A DNA stretch of 64,000 bases from Sphingorhabdus sp. YGSMI21 (GTDB lineage: Bacteria; Pseudomonadota; Alphaproteobacteria; Sphingomonadales; Sphingomonadaceae). The position numbers and the translations under genes were made by a program. Below are positions 18,372 through 27,598 of this stretch, one piece after another; positions within the stretch are counted from its first letter, which is position 1, and each line of letters opens with the position of its first letter. The stretch is taken from contig NZ_CP022548.1 in the NCBI RefSeq assembly GCF_002776575.1, positions 1,255,001-1,319,000 on the forward strand, read 5' to 3'. The notes under the pieces are model-generated. The model worked only from the letters and a program-made list of their open reading frames with translations. It ran no database searches and had not been told where the DNA came from.

Positions 18372-19103
18372 ATGTCTAATCTTTCCCGAACCCTATGGCT
18401 GTCGGCAGCGGCTTTCGCGCTGCCCCTGACGCTTGCAGCATGCGGCAGCAACGAAGCCAGTGAAGAAGAACTGGCAAAGCTGGACGATAATCTGACCTCC
18501 GATCCGGCGATGAATGACGCGCTGGAAGATGCGATATTGGTGGATCCGGAACTTACCGATCAGGCGAACCGCAATGCTATTCGCGGGGCCAATGGCGCGG
18601 CGGACGGATCGGTGCCTCCCGGCACGGGGGAAGACGGCAGGGCCGCGGCCAAAGCCGCCCTGGGTGGCAAGATCCAGAGCGCACCAAAGCCGCGCCAGAT
18701 GACCTCCGACGACGAGACCCTGACGCTCGGTGACAAAGCCGAATTGCAGGAAGCGCGTCAGAACAAGCCGGTCTGCAAGGAAAAATTGACTTACGATATG
18801 GCCTGGGCCAACCGCATGCCGCCCGAATTTGCGGTCTATCCGAAAGCAAATGTGCAGGAAGCGGCCGGAAAATGCGATCTTCGGGTGGTCAGCTTCACCA
18901 CCGCTACGCCGATCAAGAATATTGTCGACTTCTATTATACCAAGGCCAAGCAGGGCGGATATGACGCGGAATATCTGTTGCGCGGCAGCGAGCATGTCCT
19001 CGGCGGATCGAAGCCGAACCAGGACAGCGCCTATGTGATCACTCTCAACAAACGCTCGGGCGGCGGCACGGTTGTCGACATCGTTGCGAGCAACGGCCGC
19101 TAG
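18372..19103 (+). CDS. Lipoprotein of unknown function
   Basis: 243 aa. Lipoprotein signal MSNLSRTLWLSAAAFALPL ending in the lipobox LAAC. An acidic linker (EASEEELAKLDDNL...) and a Gly/Ala-rich segment precede a C-terminal globular part with two cysteines (about residues 137 and 171; PVCKEKLTYDMAWANRMP and AGKCDLRVVSFTT). No known family recognised. AGGAGC precedes the ATG, and a strong terminator follows at 19152-19181, so it is a single-gene unit. Confidence 0.75.
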   Translation: MSNLSRTLWLSAAAFALPLTLAACGSNEASEEELAKLDDNLTSDPAMNDALEDAILVDPELTDQANRNAIRGANGAADGSVPPGTGEDGRAAAKAALGGKIQSAPKPRQMTSDDETLTLGDKAELQEARQNKPVCKEKLTYDMAWANRMPPEFAVYPKANVQEAAGKCDLRVVSFTTATPIKNIVDFYYTKAKQGGYDAEYLLRGSEHVLGGSKPNQDSAYVITLNKRSGGGTVVDIVASNGR

Positions 19104-19151
19104 TTCGTGAAATAGCGATGCCGGGTTGCGCCATGCACATCACCGGCTGAC

Positions 19152-19181
19152 AAAGGTGGCCCGCGCCGGCCACCTTTTTTT
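19152..19181 (+). terminator. Strong rho-independent terminator
   Basis: AAAGGTGGCC, loop CGCGCC, GGCCACC then seven T. It lies 48 nt after the lipoprotein stop and ahead of the convergent SDR gene. The A-tract before the stem gives it some bidirectional character. Confidence 0.88.
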
Positions 19182-19189
19182 CGTCCGCG

Positions 19190-19960
19190 TTATTCGCGGT
19201 AGCTACCGCCACCGTCGACGGTGATGTCATTGGCCGTGGTGAAGCTGCTCAGGTCGCTGGCCAGCCATAGCATCGCATTGGCGACCTCGACCGCTTGACC
19301 GACCCGGTTGATCGGATGGTTGCGGTTGAACAATTCCACCGCTTCGTCATGCGGTCCGGGATAGGCGGCCAGATAACGCTGGTACATCGGCGTGTCGATC
19401 GCGCCGGGGTGGACGGTATTCACCCGCACCGGATATTTTTCCGCGGCACAGTGGAGCGCCAGCGATTTGCTCAGCGATGTGACCGCGGCCTTGCTGGCGC
19501 AATAGGCCGCGAACTGCGCGCCGGGGCGCATGGCGAGCATGGAGCCGATATTGACGATGGCGCCGTCTTCGCCGCTTTCGAGGATCGCAGGCAGTCCGAC
19601 ACGGCAACCGTAGAAAGTGCCCTGCATATTGATATCGATGGTACGGTTCCAGCTTTCGAGGTCAACCTCGTCGACCGACCCCGGCTCCGAAATACCCGCG
19701 ACATTGAACAGCGTCGTCATCTTGCCGAAGCGCTTCTTCGTGGCATCGACCGCGGCTTGCCACTGGTCGAGATCGCGGACATCCAGTTCCACCGCATCGG
19801 CGCGGTCGCCCAGAGAGACCGCGAGTTCCTTCGCCTTGTCGATCTGGATGTCGGCCAGCATTACCGAGCCACCTTCCTCGATAACCCGTCGTCCGGCGGT
19901 TCCGCCAATGCCTTCTGCGCCGCCCGATATCAGTGCGACTTTTCCGTCCATCATGCCCAT
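19190..19960 (-). CDS. Short-chain dehydrogenase/reductase
   Basis: 256 aa classical SDR. Cofactor motif ISGGAEGIGGTAGR; NVAGIS in the NNAG position; catalytic Ser in NIGSMLAMRPG and YCASK (Tyr-x-x-x-Lys). The C-terminus ends DITVDGGGSYRE. NAD(H) preference is suggested by the acidic ADIQIDK after beta-2. The ATG at 19960 is preceded by GGGAA. It is the last gene of the SnoaL-ABM-P450-SDR run, 32 nt after the P450 stop, so it probably oxidises an alcohol made by the P450; the substrate is unknown. Confidence 0.9.
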   Translation of the reverse strand: MGMMDGKVALISGGAEGIGGTAGRRVIEEGGSVMLADIQIDKAKELAVSLGDRADAVELDVRDLDQWQAAVDATKKRFGKMTTLFNVAGISEPGSVDEVDLESWNRTIDINMQGTFYGCRVGLPAILESGEDGAIVNIGSMLAMRPGAQFAAYCASKAAVTSLSKSLALHCAAEKYPVRVNTVHPGAIDTPMYQRYLAAYPGPHDEAVELFNRNHPINRVGQAVEVANAMLWLASDLSSFTTANDITVDGGGSYRE

Positions 19961-19992
19961 TTTATATTCCCGTTTCCTGGCCTGTTCCTGGT

Positions 19993-21240
19993 CTATTTCT
20001 TGTCGAACTCGATCGGCAGATTGGCCAGTCCGCGCAGCATCATATTGGGCGGATAGTGCAGTTCCGCGCCTTCCTTGAGCCGGATATTGTCCATCCGCTT
20101 GGCAAATTGCTGGAAGGATACGGTCATTTCCTTGCGCGACAGCATATTGCCGACGCACATATGGATGCCCTTGCCGAACGCCATATGGGTGCGGGCATTT
20201 TTGCGATCGACCCGGAATTCGTTCGGATTTTCAAACTGCTTGGGATCGCGATTGGCCGCGTGATAGCGCATCATCACCATCGCGCCCTTGGGCAGCATTA
20301 CGCCGCCCAGCTCGGCATCGCGGTGCATAACCCGCCAGATGCCCGACGATCCGCTCGACATGCGTAGCACTTCTTCGACCGCATTGGGGATCAGCGACGG
20401 ATCGTCCTGGATTTTCTTATACTGGTCCGGATTGGTCGCGAACAGCCGCATGCCCTCGGCCAGCGCCGCCGTCGTGGTTTCATTGCCAGCGACCATCAAT
20501 TGCTGGACGATCGACAAAGATTCTGCGTCATCAAGCGGACGTTCGCCATCGACCCGGGCGTTGACCAGATCGGAGAGGATATCATTCTTCGCTTCCTTGC
20601 GCCGCTCGTCCATATTGGCTTTCAGCGCGTGCTGATATTCGACAACTTCGCGCTCGGTCTCCAGCTGCCGTTCGCGGGTCATCATGCCGGACAGGCGATC
20701 GACAAAAGCATTGGTCCAGCGCTTGATCGTATGGGCATCGGCCACATCGAGACCGAGCTGCACGGCAATTGTGCGAACCGGCATCGGCACGGCATATTCT
20801 TCGACAAATTCGCATTCGCCCTTGTCGATGAAATTGTCGATCAGTTCGTTCGACATCACCCGCATGCTGTCTTCCAGCTTGTTCACTTTCGGCATCGAGA
20901 AAGCGAGATTGACCAGTTTGCGGAACCGCGTGTGCACCGGCTGGTCGGCGGTCAGCAGGGTATTGACCTGGGGCCAGCCCTGGGACTGGATCGCCTGCAG
21001 CTCCTCGTCATTTTCCAGCTCTTCCTCGGTTTTCCCGCCGGAGAGCAATGCGTTGAAATTGTTCGAAAAATCGTCCAGCCGGCCGACGGCTTCGGAAATC
21101 AGGTCATAATCCAGCACGACATAGGTGCCGCTGGCTTCGTCGAAAAATACCGGGCTTTCCGCGCGCTTCTCTTCATAAAATTCGAACGGATCGACCAGAA
21201 TGTCCGGTTGAAAAAGGGATTTGGATACAGCTTCGTTCAT
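19993..21240 (-). CDS. Cytochrome P450
   Basis: 415 aa soluble bacterial P450. The I-helix oxygen motif AGNETTTAAL, the K-helix EEVLRMSS (ExxR), and the heme loop FGKGIHMCVGN with the proximal Cys at about 362 are all present. AGGAA lies six nt before the ATG (a GTG sits one codon upstream). Electron partners (ferredoxin, ferredoxin reductase) are not encoded nearby. Substrate unknown; neighbours suggest oxidation of a hydrophobic compound. Confidence 0.95.
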   Translation of the reverse strand: MNEAVSKSLFQPDILVDPFEFYEEKRAESPVFFDEASGTYVVLDYDLISEAVGRLDDFSNNFNALLSGGKTEEELENDEELQAIQSQGWPQVNTLLTADQPVHTRFRKLVNLAFSMPKVNKLEDSMRVMSNELIDNFIDKGECEFVEEYAVPMPVRTIAVQLGLDVADAHTIKRWTNAFVDRLSGMMTRERQLETEREVVEYQHALKANMDERRKEAKNDILSDLVNARVDGERPLDDAESLSIVQQLMVAGNETTTAALAEGMRLFATNPDQYKKIQDDPSLIPNAVEEVLRMSSGSSGIWRVMHRDAELGGVMLPKGAMVMMRYHAANRDPKQFENPNEFRVDRKNARTHMAFGKGIHMCVGNMLSRKEMTVSFQQFAKRMDNIRLKEGAELHYPPNMMLRGLANLPIEFDKK

Positions 21241-21258
21241 CACAGGTTCCTGCTTGTA

Positions 21259-21600
21259 CTAGTCAAAAGACGGGGTGGGTTTGCCGTCCGCATTGTAAAC
21301 CGGCCCTTCGGCATCCACCCGATATTTGGCGCTCACGGCGTTGATCAGGCCGAAGCTGCCGATATGGGCGAGCATATTGGCATAATGGACATTCTGGAAA
21401 TGCCGGGCGAGGGCTTCCTCGTCGGTCCATTCCTCGAACACTTCGATGCGCGACGGATTATGCATGTCGGCGGCCCAGCTATAGCAGAGGCAGCCGTCCT
21501 GGCTCAGCGCGCCATCGATGAAGGGTTGGGCTTGCTTCAGGCATTCCTCGCGGGTTGCCGGTTCCACGTCGATATGCGCAGCGATCAATATTTTCGCCAT
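21259..21600 (-). CDS. Antibiotic biosynthesis monooxygenase (ABM) domain protein
   Basis: 113 aa. A small dimeric ferredoxin-like fold: MAKILIAAHIDVEPATREECLKQ, LCYSWAADMHNPSRIEVFEEWTDEEALARHF and FQNVHYANML are typical of putative quinol monooxygenases of the YgiN type. These act on quinones or aromatic polyketides without cofactors. It lies 12 nt after the SnoaL-like gene and 18 nt before the P450 start, consistent with one transcript. Confidence 0.85.
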   Translation of the reverse strand: MAKILIAAHIDVEPATREECLKQAQPFIDGALSQDGCLCYSWAADMHNPSRIEVFEEWTDEEALARHFQNVHYANMLAHIGSFGLINAVSAKYRVDAEGPVYNADGKPTPSFD

Positions 21601-21612
21601 TGCGATACTCCC

Positions 21613-22023
21613 TTAAAGCTTGTTTCCGCCAAATTGCGCGACGACGACAAAGATGCGTTTGCTGTAGAGCCACTGGCCATCGACCTTGAAAAATTCATCG
21701 TCATAGCGGCCGCCGGCTACCCGGGGTTCGCCCTTTTCCACCAATATCTCGTGCGTTTGATAGCGACCGGATGCCGTGTCACCCGTCACTTCCAGACTGG
21801 CGGGTATGCCCAGAAAGCTGACGGCGTCGAACTGGGCCATCGCACCGTTCCAGAGATTGACGATATTCTCGCGGCCGACCACTTCGGTGCCCATCAGTGA
21901 CCAGACAGCATCTTCCGTCCACAAGGCACCCCAGTCATCCGGGTCTTTGCGCAGCACGGCATCGCAATAGGCATCGTGCAGTTCGCGGATTGCCAAACGG
22001 TCTTCTATCGGCCCTGAAAACAT
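21613..22023 (-). CDS. SnoaL-like / NTF2-like protein
   Basis: 136 aa cone-fold protein. The N-terminus EDRLAIRELHDAYCDAVLRKDPDDWGALWTEDAVW is diagnostic of SnoaL-like isomerases, dehydratases and dioxygenase small subunits. The C-terminal strand region is GGRYDDEFFKVDGQWLYSKR. It is first of the four-gene oxidative set, 84 nt downstream of murA. It may be a hydratase, isomerase or binding protein for the pathway intermediate. Confidence 0.82.
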   Translation of the reverse strand: MFSGPIEDRLAIRELHDAYCDAVLRKDPDDWGALWTEDAVWSLMGTEVVGRENIVNLWNGAMAQFDAVSFLGIPASLEVTGDTASGRYQTHEILVEKGEPRVAGGRYDDEFFKVDGQWLYSKRIFVVVAQFGGNKL

Positions 22024-22107
22024 GGACTCGTCCTCTCCTGATTATAGGGAGACTACACGGCAAAAGCGCCGCAAAGACAAGCTGCCATAAGTGCTAGCGA
22101 GAGGGGG

Positions 22108-23391
22108 TCAATCGCCGCCGATCCGCTCAATATCCGCTCCGACGGCCGCCAGTTTTTCTTCCAGCCGTTCATAGCCGCGGTCGAGATGGTAGATGCGTTG
22201 CAGGCGGGTTTCGCCCTCTGCCGCCAGTCCGGCAATCGCCAAACTCATCGAGGCGCGCAGATCGGTTGCCATTACCGGCGCGCCGGTCAGTTTCTTGACG
22301 CCCCGGACCACGGCGGTACGACCCTTGGTCTCGATATCCGCACCCATCCGGTTGAGTTCGGGTACGTGCATGTAGCGGTTTTCGAAAATCGTCTCGGTCA
22401 ACACGCTGGCACCATCGGCGAGGCAGAGCATCGCCATCAGCTGCGCCTGCATATCGGTAGCAAGGCCGGGATAGGGTGCGGTGGACAGAGTCAGCGGTTT
22501 GAGCTTGCCGTCGGAGGAAACCCGGATGCCCTTTGCGTGGACATCAATTTGCAGACCGGCATGGCGCAACGCATCCAGCGTGGCTTCCATTTCGTCGGCC
22601 TTGGCGGCGAGCAGGTCGACTTCACCGCCAGCAATCCCGACAGCACAGGCATAGCTGCCCGCTTCGATCCGGTCGGACATCACCCGGTAGGTGCAGCCGT
22701 GCAGCCGCTCAACACCGGTGATGGTCAGGGTCGAAGAGCCGATTCCTTCGATCTCCGCGCCCATGGCGACGAGCATATTGCAAAGGTCGACGATTTCCGG
22801 TTCCCGCGCGGCGTTTTTGAGCACGCTGGTGCCGTTCGCCAGCACCGCTGCCATCAAGGCATTCTCCGTCGCGCCGACCGAGACGACCGGAAAGGTGAAA
22901 TCGCCGCCGGGCAGGCCGCCGTCGGGAACGCGCGCAATCACATAGCCACTGGTGGTCTCGATGGTCGCGCCGAGCGCCTCGATCGCTTTCAGATGAAGAT
23001 CGATCGGCCGGTTGCCGATGGCGCAGCCGCCGGGCAGCGAGACCCGGCATTCACCGGCGCGGGCCAGCAATGGGCCCAGAACCAATATGGAGGCGCGCAT
23101 CTTGCGGACGATATCATAAGGCGCTTCGGTCGAGGTGATCCGGCCGGCTTTCAGCGTCATCACCCGCCCGAAATCTTCCGGTCTCGCGCCTTCGATCGTG
23201 GTCGAAACACCCAGCTGGTTGAGCAGATGCCCGAAACTGTCGACGTCGGCCAGCCTCGGCAAATTGCGCAGGGTGACCGGTTCGTCGGTCAGCAGCGCGC
23301 AAGGCAGCAAGGTCAGGGCGCTATTCTTGGCTCCCGAAATGGGGATCGTACCGGAGAGGCGATTGCCGCCGCGTATTGAGATAATATCCAT
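22108..23391 (-). CDS. murA: UDP-N-acetylglucosamine 1-carboxyvinyltransferase
   Basis: 427 aa. MurA adds enolpyruvate to UDP-GlcNAc, the first committed step of peptidoglycan synthesis. Substrate-binding Lys22-Asn23 ([13 protein letters not shown]) and the catalytic Cys in [11 protein letters not shown] (about Cys123, the fosfomycin target) are both present. A repeat of the EPSP-synthase-like domain follows. It is in the secB-murJ-trpS-murA run, 76 nt after trpS. Confidence 0.97.
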   Translation of the reverse strand: MDIISIRGGNRLSGTIPISGAKNSALTLLPCALLTDEPVTLRNLPRLADVDSFGHLLNQLGVSTTIEGARPEDFGRVMTLKAGRITSTEAPYDIVRKMRASILVLGPLLARAGECRVSLPGGCAIGNRPIDLHLKAIEALGATIETTSGYVIARVPDGGLPGGDFTFPVVSVGATENALMAAVLANGTSVLKNAAREPEIVDLCNMLVAMGAEIEGIGSSTLTITGVERLHGCTYRVMSDRIEAGSYACAVGIAGGEVDLLAAKADEMEATLDALRHAGLQIDVHAKGIRVSSDGKLKPLTLSTAPYPGLATDMQAQLMAMLCLADGASVLTETIFENRYMHVPELNRMGADIETKGRTAVVRGVKKLTGAPVMATDLRASMSLAIAGLAAEGETRLQRIYHLDRGYERLEEKLAAVGADIERIGGD

Positions 23392-23467
23392 GGTCTAGCA
23401 TTTACCGGAAATGGTGATGCAGGCAAGTCTATTGCGCGGAAGATGGTTAGCGTATTTGGCTGACCGG

Positions 23468-24463
23468 CTAGTTTCGCAACAACCCCAGGGCTGCATAGGC
23501 GGCTTCTACTGTCGGCCGTGCCATTGTGGAGGCTTTTTCCGAACCATTGCGTAAAATCGTGTCGATCGCCGTCTCGTCCTTGCGCAATTCCTCGAACCGC
23601 TGGCGAATGGGTGACAATTTGCTCACCGCCAGATCGGCCAGCGCCGGTTTGAAGTCGCCAAAGCCCTTGCCCGCATATTGGGCAAGCACAGCCTCTTGCG
23701 AGAGGTCGGCCAGCGCAGCATAGATGCCGACCAGATTCCTGGCTTCCGCCCGCTCTGCCAGATCGTCCATATTGTCGGGCAACGGTTCCGGATCGGTCTT
23801 TGCCTTCTTGAATTTCCGTGCAATTGTCTCGTCATCGTCGGTCATGTTGATCCGGCTGAGATCGGACGGGTCCGACTTGCTCATTTTTGCTTTGCCGTCG
23901 CGCAGGCTCATGATCCTCGCCGCCGTCTTGCCAATAAACGGCTCGGGCAGGGTGAAGGTTTCGGTTCCGGTATCGCTGTTGAACTTCGTCGCAATGTCGC
24001 GGGCCAGTTCGAGATGCTGTTTCTGGTCGTCGCCCACGGGAACATGAGTGGTCTGATAGAGCAGGACATCGGCCGCCTGCAGCACCGGATAACCCAGCAG
24101 GCCCAGCGAGGAGCGCTGTTTGTGCTTGCCGGATTTTTCCTTGAACTGGGTCATCCGGTCCAGCCAGCCCATCGGCGTGTTGCAAATCAGCATCCACGCC
24201 AGTTCAGGATGGGCAGGTACGCGGGCCTGGTTGAACAGGATCGATTTGTCGGGATCCACCCCGGCGGCAACCAGCGCTGCGACCATTTCGCGGCAATTGG
24301 TAGACAGTTCGACGGGATCATTATGGACGGTGATGGCGTGGAGATCGGCGAGGAAGAACAGGCATTCGCTCTCGTCCTGCATCTTCACCCAGTTCTTGAT
24401 CGCGCCCAGATAGTTGCCGAGATGGAGATTCCCCGTTGGCTGGATGCCCGATACCGTACGCAT
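23468..24463 (-). CDS. trpS: Tryptophanyl-tRNA synthetase
   Basis: 331 aa class I synthetase. The HIGH-like motif is GNLHLGNYLG (about 11-20) and KMSKS lies at 193-197 (DGKAKMSKSDPS). SGIQPTG and PVLQAADVLLYQTTHVPVGDDQ are family blocks. It starts only four nt after the murJ stop, so the two are translationally linked. Confidence 0.97.
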   Translation of the reverse strand: MRTVSGIQPTGNLHLGNYLGAIKNWVKMQDESECLFFLADLHAITVHNDPVELSTNCREMVAALVAAGVDPDKSILFNQARVPAHPELAWMLICNTPMGWLDRMTQFKEKSGKHKQRSSLGLLGYPVLQAADVLLYQTTHVPVGDDQKQHLELARDIATKFNSDTGTETFTLPEPFIGKTAARIMSLRDGKAKMSKSDPSDLSRINMTDDDETIARKFKKAKTDPEPLPDNMDDLAERAEARNLVGIYAALADLSQEAVLAQYAGKGFGDFKPALADLAVSKLSPIRQRFEELRKDETAIDTILRNGSEKASTMARPTVEAAYAALGLLRN

Positions 24464-24467
24464 TGTC

Positions 24468-26057
24468 TTAACTTCCTTCGCTTGCGGCTTCTTCTGCCGC
24501 CTTCTTCTTGGTCAACATGGTGATCTTGTCGCGATCGATCGCGCCGGTCAGCCATGCCAGCGCCGCATAAACCAGTCCGCCGACGCTGACCAGAGCGGTG
24601 ATAGATCCGACCCGCTGCCAGATCGTGCCGTCATAGAGTCCGTCGCCGATCGGCGCAGCATAGACCAGCACGACCGCCATGCCGGCAGCGGACAGCGTGA
24701 TCCGGCCGATCCGGAGCAACAATGTCCATTCCAGATGAAAATGCCCGCGGCGGTGGAGCATCGTGTAGAGCATCACGCAATTGCACCAGGCCGCAATCGC
24801 GCCGGCAACGGCCAATCCCGTGATCCCGTAGAGCGGGATCAGCAACAGGTTGAGCGTGATGTTGATGACCAGCGAAATGGCGGCGGTATAGACCGGCGTT
24901 TTCGTATCCTTGCGCGCGAAAAAGCCCGGGATCAGCACTTTCACCAGCACATAGGCGGGCAATCCGACGACCAGCGCGGCGACAACCGCAGCGGTGGTCT
25001 GCCCATCGGCAGCGGTAAAATTGCCGCCGACGTAGAAGGATGTGACCAGCGGTCCGGCGGCGAAAAACAGGGCGATGGCCGCCGGAATGGTGAGCAGCAG
25101 ACCCAGTTCGATGGCGTTGCTTTGCAGACGCTGGGCGCCGCCCAGATCGTCCTTGGCGATGAAGCGCGACAGCGCCGGGAGGATGGCGGTGCCAAGGGCA
25201 ATGCCGATAATTCCGAGCGGCAGCTGGTTCAGCCGGTCCGCCATTGCCAGATAGACGAACGATCCTTCCGGCAAGCGCCCGAGGAAGAAGAGATCGATGA
25301 AGCGGCTGATCTGGTAGATGCCGGCGCCGAATACGGCGGGCAGGATAAGCACGCCCAGCTCTTTCACATCGGCATTGAATTTCGGCATTTTGAGCGGAAA
25401 GCGAAAGCCGGTCTTGCGCGCCCAGTAATAGAGCCAGAGCATTTGTACCAGCCCGGCCGTGGCCACGGCAACCGCCAGAAAATAGGCGGTCTGGCGCGGG
25501 TCGTTGCCGTCATTGACAAAATGGGCCGCAAGCAGCGCGCTGATCATGCAGATATTGAGCATGATCGGTGCCGCCGCCGCTGCCGCGAACTTGCTCAGCG
25601 AATTCAATATCGCCGCAAACAGGGTGGTGATGCTGATCAGGCCGAGATAGGGGAAGGTTATCCGGGCCAGCGAAACCGAAAAACCGTCGGTCCGGCCGCC
25701 TCTTCCGAAATCGTCGATCAGCCAGATGATGCCCGGCATGGCGAGCATCATGATCGCCGAAAAGACGAGTAGCAGGGGAACAAATACCGACAGCACGTCA
25801 ACGGCGAAATTCTGCGCCGCTGTCCGGTCCTCATCCGCTTCCATCTTGCGGTTGAACAGCGGCACAAAAGCGGCCGAGAAAGCGCCTTCGGCAAACAGCC
25901 GGCGGAAGATATTGGGCAGCTGGAAAGCCAGTTGCCAAGCGTCGGCTGCAGCACCGGCCCCGAGAACACGGGCCAGCATGATATCGCGGACAAAGCCGAA
26001 AATGCGGCTGACAAGCGTCAGTCCGGCAATCGTTCCGGTGGATTTCAGCAGGTTCAT
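24468..26057 (-). CDS. murJ: Lipid II flippase MurJ
   Basis: 529 aa, about 14 membrane helices. MurJ exports lipid II across the inner membrane during wall synthesis. The N-terminus LKSTGTIAGLTLVSRIFGFVRDIMLA and the loop AFQLPNIFRRLFAEGAFSAAFVPLF are hallmarks. Further conserved segments are PIMLNICMI and PGFFARKDTKTPV. It is 23 nt after secB and four nt before trpS. Confidence 0.97.
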   Translation of the reverse strand: MNLLKSTGTIAGLTLVSRIFGFVRDIMLARVLGAGAAADAWQLAFQLPNIFRRLFAEGAFSAAFVPLFNRKMEADEDRTAAQNFAVDVLSVFVPLLLVFSAIMMLAMPGIIWLIDDFGRGGRTDGFSVSLARITFPYLGLISITTLFAAILNSLSKFAAAAAAPIMLNICMISALLAAHFVNDGNDPRQTAYFLAVAVATAGLVQMLWLYYWARKTGFRFPLKMPKFNADVKELGVLILPAVFGAGIYQISRFIDLFFLGRLPEGSFVYLAMADRLNQLPLGIIGIALGTAILPALSRFIAKDDLGGAQRLQSNAIELGLLLTIPAAIALFFAAGPLVTSFYVGGNFTAADGQTTAAVVAALVVGLPAYVLVKVLIPGFFARKDTKTPVYTAAISLVINITLNLLLIPLYGITGLAVAGAIAAWCNCVMLYTMLHRRGHFHLEWTLLLRIGRITLSAAGMAVVLVYAAPIGDGLYDGTIWQRVGSITALVSVGGLVYAALAWLTGAIDRDKITMLTKKKAAEEAASEGS

Positions 26058-26080
26058 CCCTGCTATCCTAGCAAGATTGT

Positions 26081-26623
26081 CTAGGCGTTACCAACCGGTT
26101 GCTCGCCTGCCTGCTGGGCTGCCATCTGCTCGCGCTGCTGCAGATAGAGCGCCGTGAAATCGATCGGCTCGAGCAACAGGGCCTGGAAGCCGGCATCGCG
26201 AACGGCGTCGGCAATGATCGACCGGGCGAAGGGAAAGAGAAGCCGCGGGGCTTCGGCAAACAGGAATGGATGGGCCTGCTCCTCGGGGACGTTGCGCAGC
26301 CCGAAAAGACCGCAATAGAGCAGTTCGATGGCAAAGGCGACGCCTTCGTCCGCTTTCGCGGTCACGTCGATTTTCAGTTCGACTTCATGGACTTCATCGG
26401 AAATCTGCGAGGAGCCGATGTTGAACTGCACGTCGATCTGAGGCTGTGCATTCCACTGGTAGACGTCCGGCGCATTGGGATTTTCGACCGAAAGATCTTT
26501 CACATATTGCGAAATCACGCCGATTTGCGGCTGGGTATCGGCGCCATTGGCAAGGGGATCCGGAGTCGTCACATTCCCGCTCGGTTCCATTTTGCTTTCG
26601 TCTTTTTCATTCTCGTCAGCCAT
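26081..26623 (-). CDS. secB: SecB protein-export chaperone
   Basis: 180 aa. SecB holds preproteins unfolded and delivers them to SecA. The core runs from QPQIGVISQYVKDLSVENPNAP through DVQFNIGSSQ, ELLYCGLFGL and the tail block AEAPRLLFPFARSIIADAVRDAGFQALLLEPIDF. The N-terminus has an acidic extension. The ATG at 26623 has AAAGGA upstream; the longer frame is not family-like. It is divergent from the Tim44-like gene. Confidence 0.97.
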   Translation of the reverse strand: MADENEKDESKMEPSGNVTTPDPLANGADTQPQIGVISQYVKDLSVENPNAPDVYQWNAQPQIDVQFNIGSSQISDEVHEVELKIDVTAKADEGVAFAIELLYCGLFGLRNVPEEQAHPFLFAEAPRLLFPFARSIIADAVRDAGFQALLLEPIDFTALYLQQREQMAAQQAGEQPVGNA

Positions 26624-26843
26624 CGGGCCTGTCCTTTCGGAATAAACAGTCAAACATGTCCTTTGGCGCATCTTGCCGCGCCATTCGCTGCGCGCCTAGC
26701 AGGGGAAAGAACCGAGGGCAATGAAAGAGTAAACCCCCGTTCGGATGGCCTGCAGAGGCACCCGTTTGTAAGCACAGGTTCACAAATCGGGCGATAGAAG
26801 GAGCCGACCAATTGGGGCAAAACGGCTTTTTCATCAATGCTAT

Positions 26844-26872
26844 TTGAAACCGCCCCTGTTTCCGCCTATGTA
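26844..26872 (+). promoter_or_regulatory. Sigma-70-type promoter of Tim44-like gene
   Basis: TTGAAA (26844-26849), a 17-nt spacer, then TATGTA (26867-26872). The expected start near 26879 gives a leader of about 20 nt. The remaining secB side of this 278-nt divergent spacer shows no clear promoter to me. Confidence 0.6.
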
Positions 26873-26901
26873 TAGGGTCAAAGAAAAGATTGGATTGTGA
26901 A

Positions 26902-27573
26902 GTGACCATCGAAATCATATTATTGGCAATGGTAGCGGCCTTTCTCGGCCTGCGCCTCTATTCCGTGCTGGGCAAGCGAAGTGGTCATGAGCAGGAACAT
27001 ATGCCACGAAACATCGATCCGCGCGCCAGTGAACGCCGGCCGCTGGAAGATGCCAAGCCGCATATTCCCGATATCGTTCCCGCAAACGCAACGGCCGGGG
27101 CGCCGAATATGGTCTATGACAGCAACGCCGAAGCCGGGATGCGCGAAATATTGAGCGCCGACCGCAATTTCGATGTCGGACGGTTCGTGGAGGGTGCGCA
27201 AGCAGCCTATGGCATGATCCTGGAAGCCTTCTGGAAGGGCGACAAGGAAGAATTGAAACTGCTCTGTGACGACGATGTCTACGAAAGTTTCGTCGAAGTC
27301 ATCGACGCCCGTGAAAAACGCGGCGAGATTCTGGAGAACCAGCTGGTTCGAATCGACAATGCGCGGATTTCGGCAGCGGAATATCGCCGGCCTGTCGCAC
27401 GCATCACCGTCCAGTTTGACGCCGATATCGCTGCGGTGGTCAAGGACAAGCAGGGCAATCTGATTGGCGGGTCCCTATCCGATGCCGCCGAAACCCACGA
27501 TGTCTGGACGTTCAGCCGCGATCTCTCCAGTGCAGACCCCAATTGGCGACTCGACGAAACCGATGAGGCCTGA
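26902..27573 (+). CDS. Tim44/TimA-like inner-membrane-associated protein
   Basis: 223 aa from a GTG start at 26902, which gives the expected N-terminal membrane helix (TIEIILLAMVAAFLGLRLYSVLG); a TTG at 26890 is an alternative. The C-terminal Tim44-like domain (VGRFVEGAQAAYGMILEAFWKGDKEEL ... VRIDNARISAAEYRRPVARITVQF) is clear. Alphaproteobacterial homologues relate to mitochondrial Tim44; the exact role is unproven. mltA follows after a short gap. Confidence 0.88.
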   Translation: MTIEIILLAMVAAFLGLRLYSVLGKRSGHEQEHMPRNIDPRASERRPLEDAKPHIPDIVPANATAGAPNMVYDSNAEAGMREILSADRNFDVGRFVEGAQAAYGMILEAFWKGDKEELKLLCDDDVYESFVEVIDAREKRGEILENQLVRIDNARISAAEYRRPVARITVQFDADIAAVVKDKQGNLIGGSLSDAAETHDVWTFSRDLSSADPNWRLDETDEA

Positions 27574-27598
27574 CCCCCGGTCGACGAGCTACAGGATC

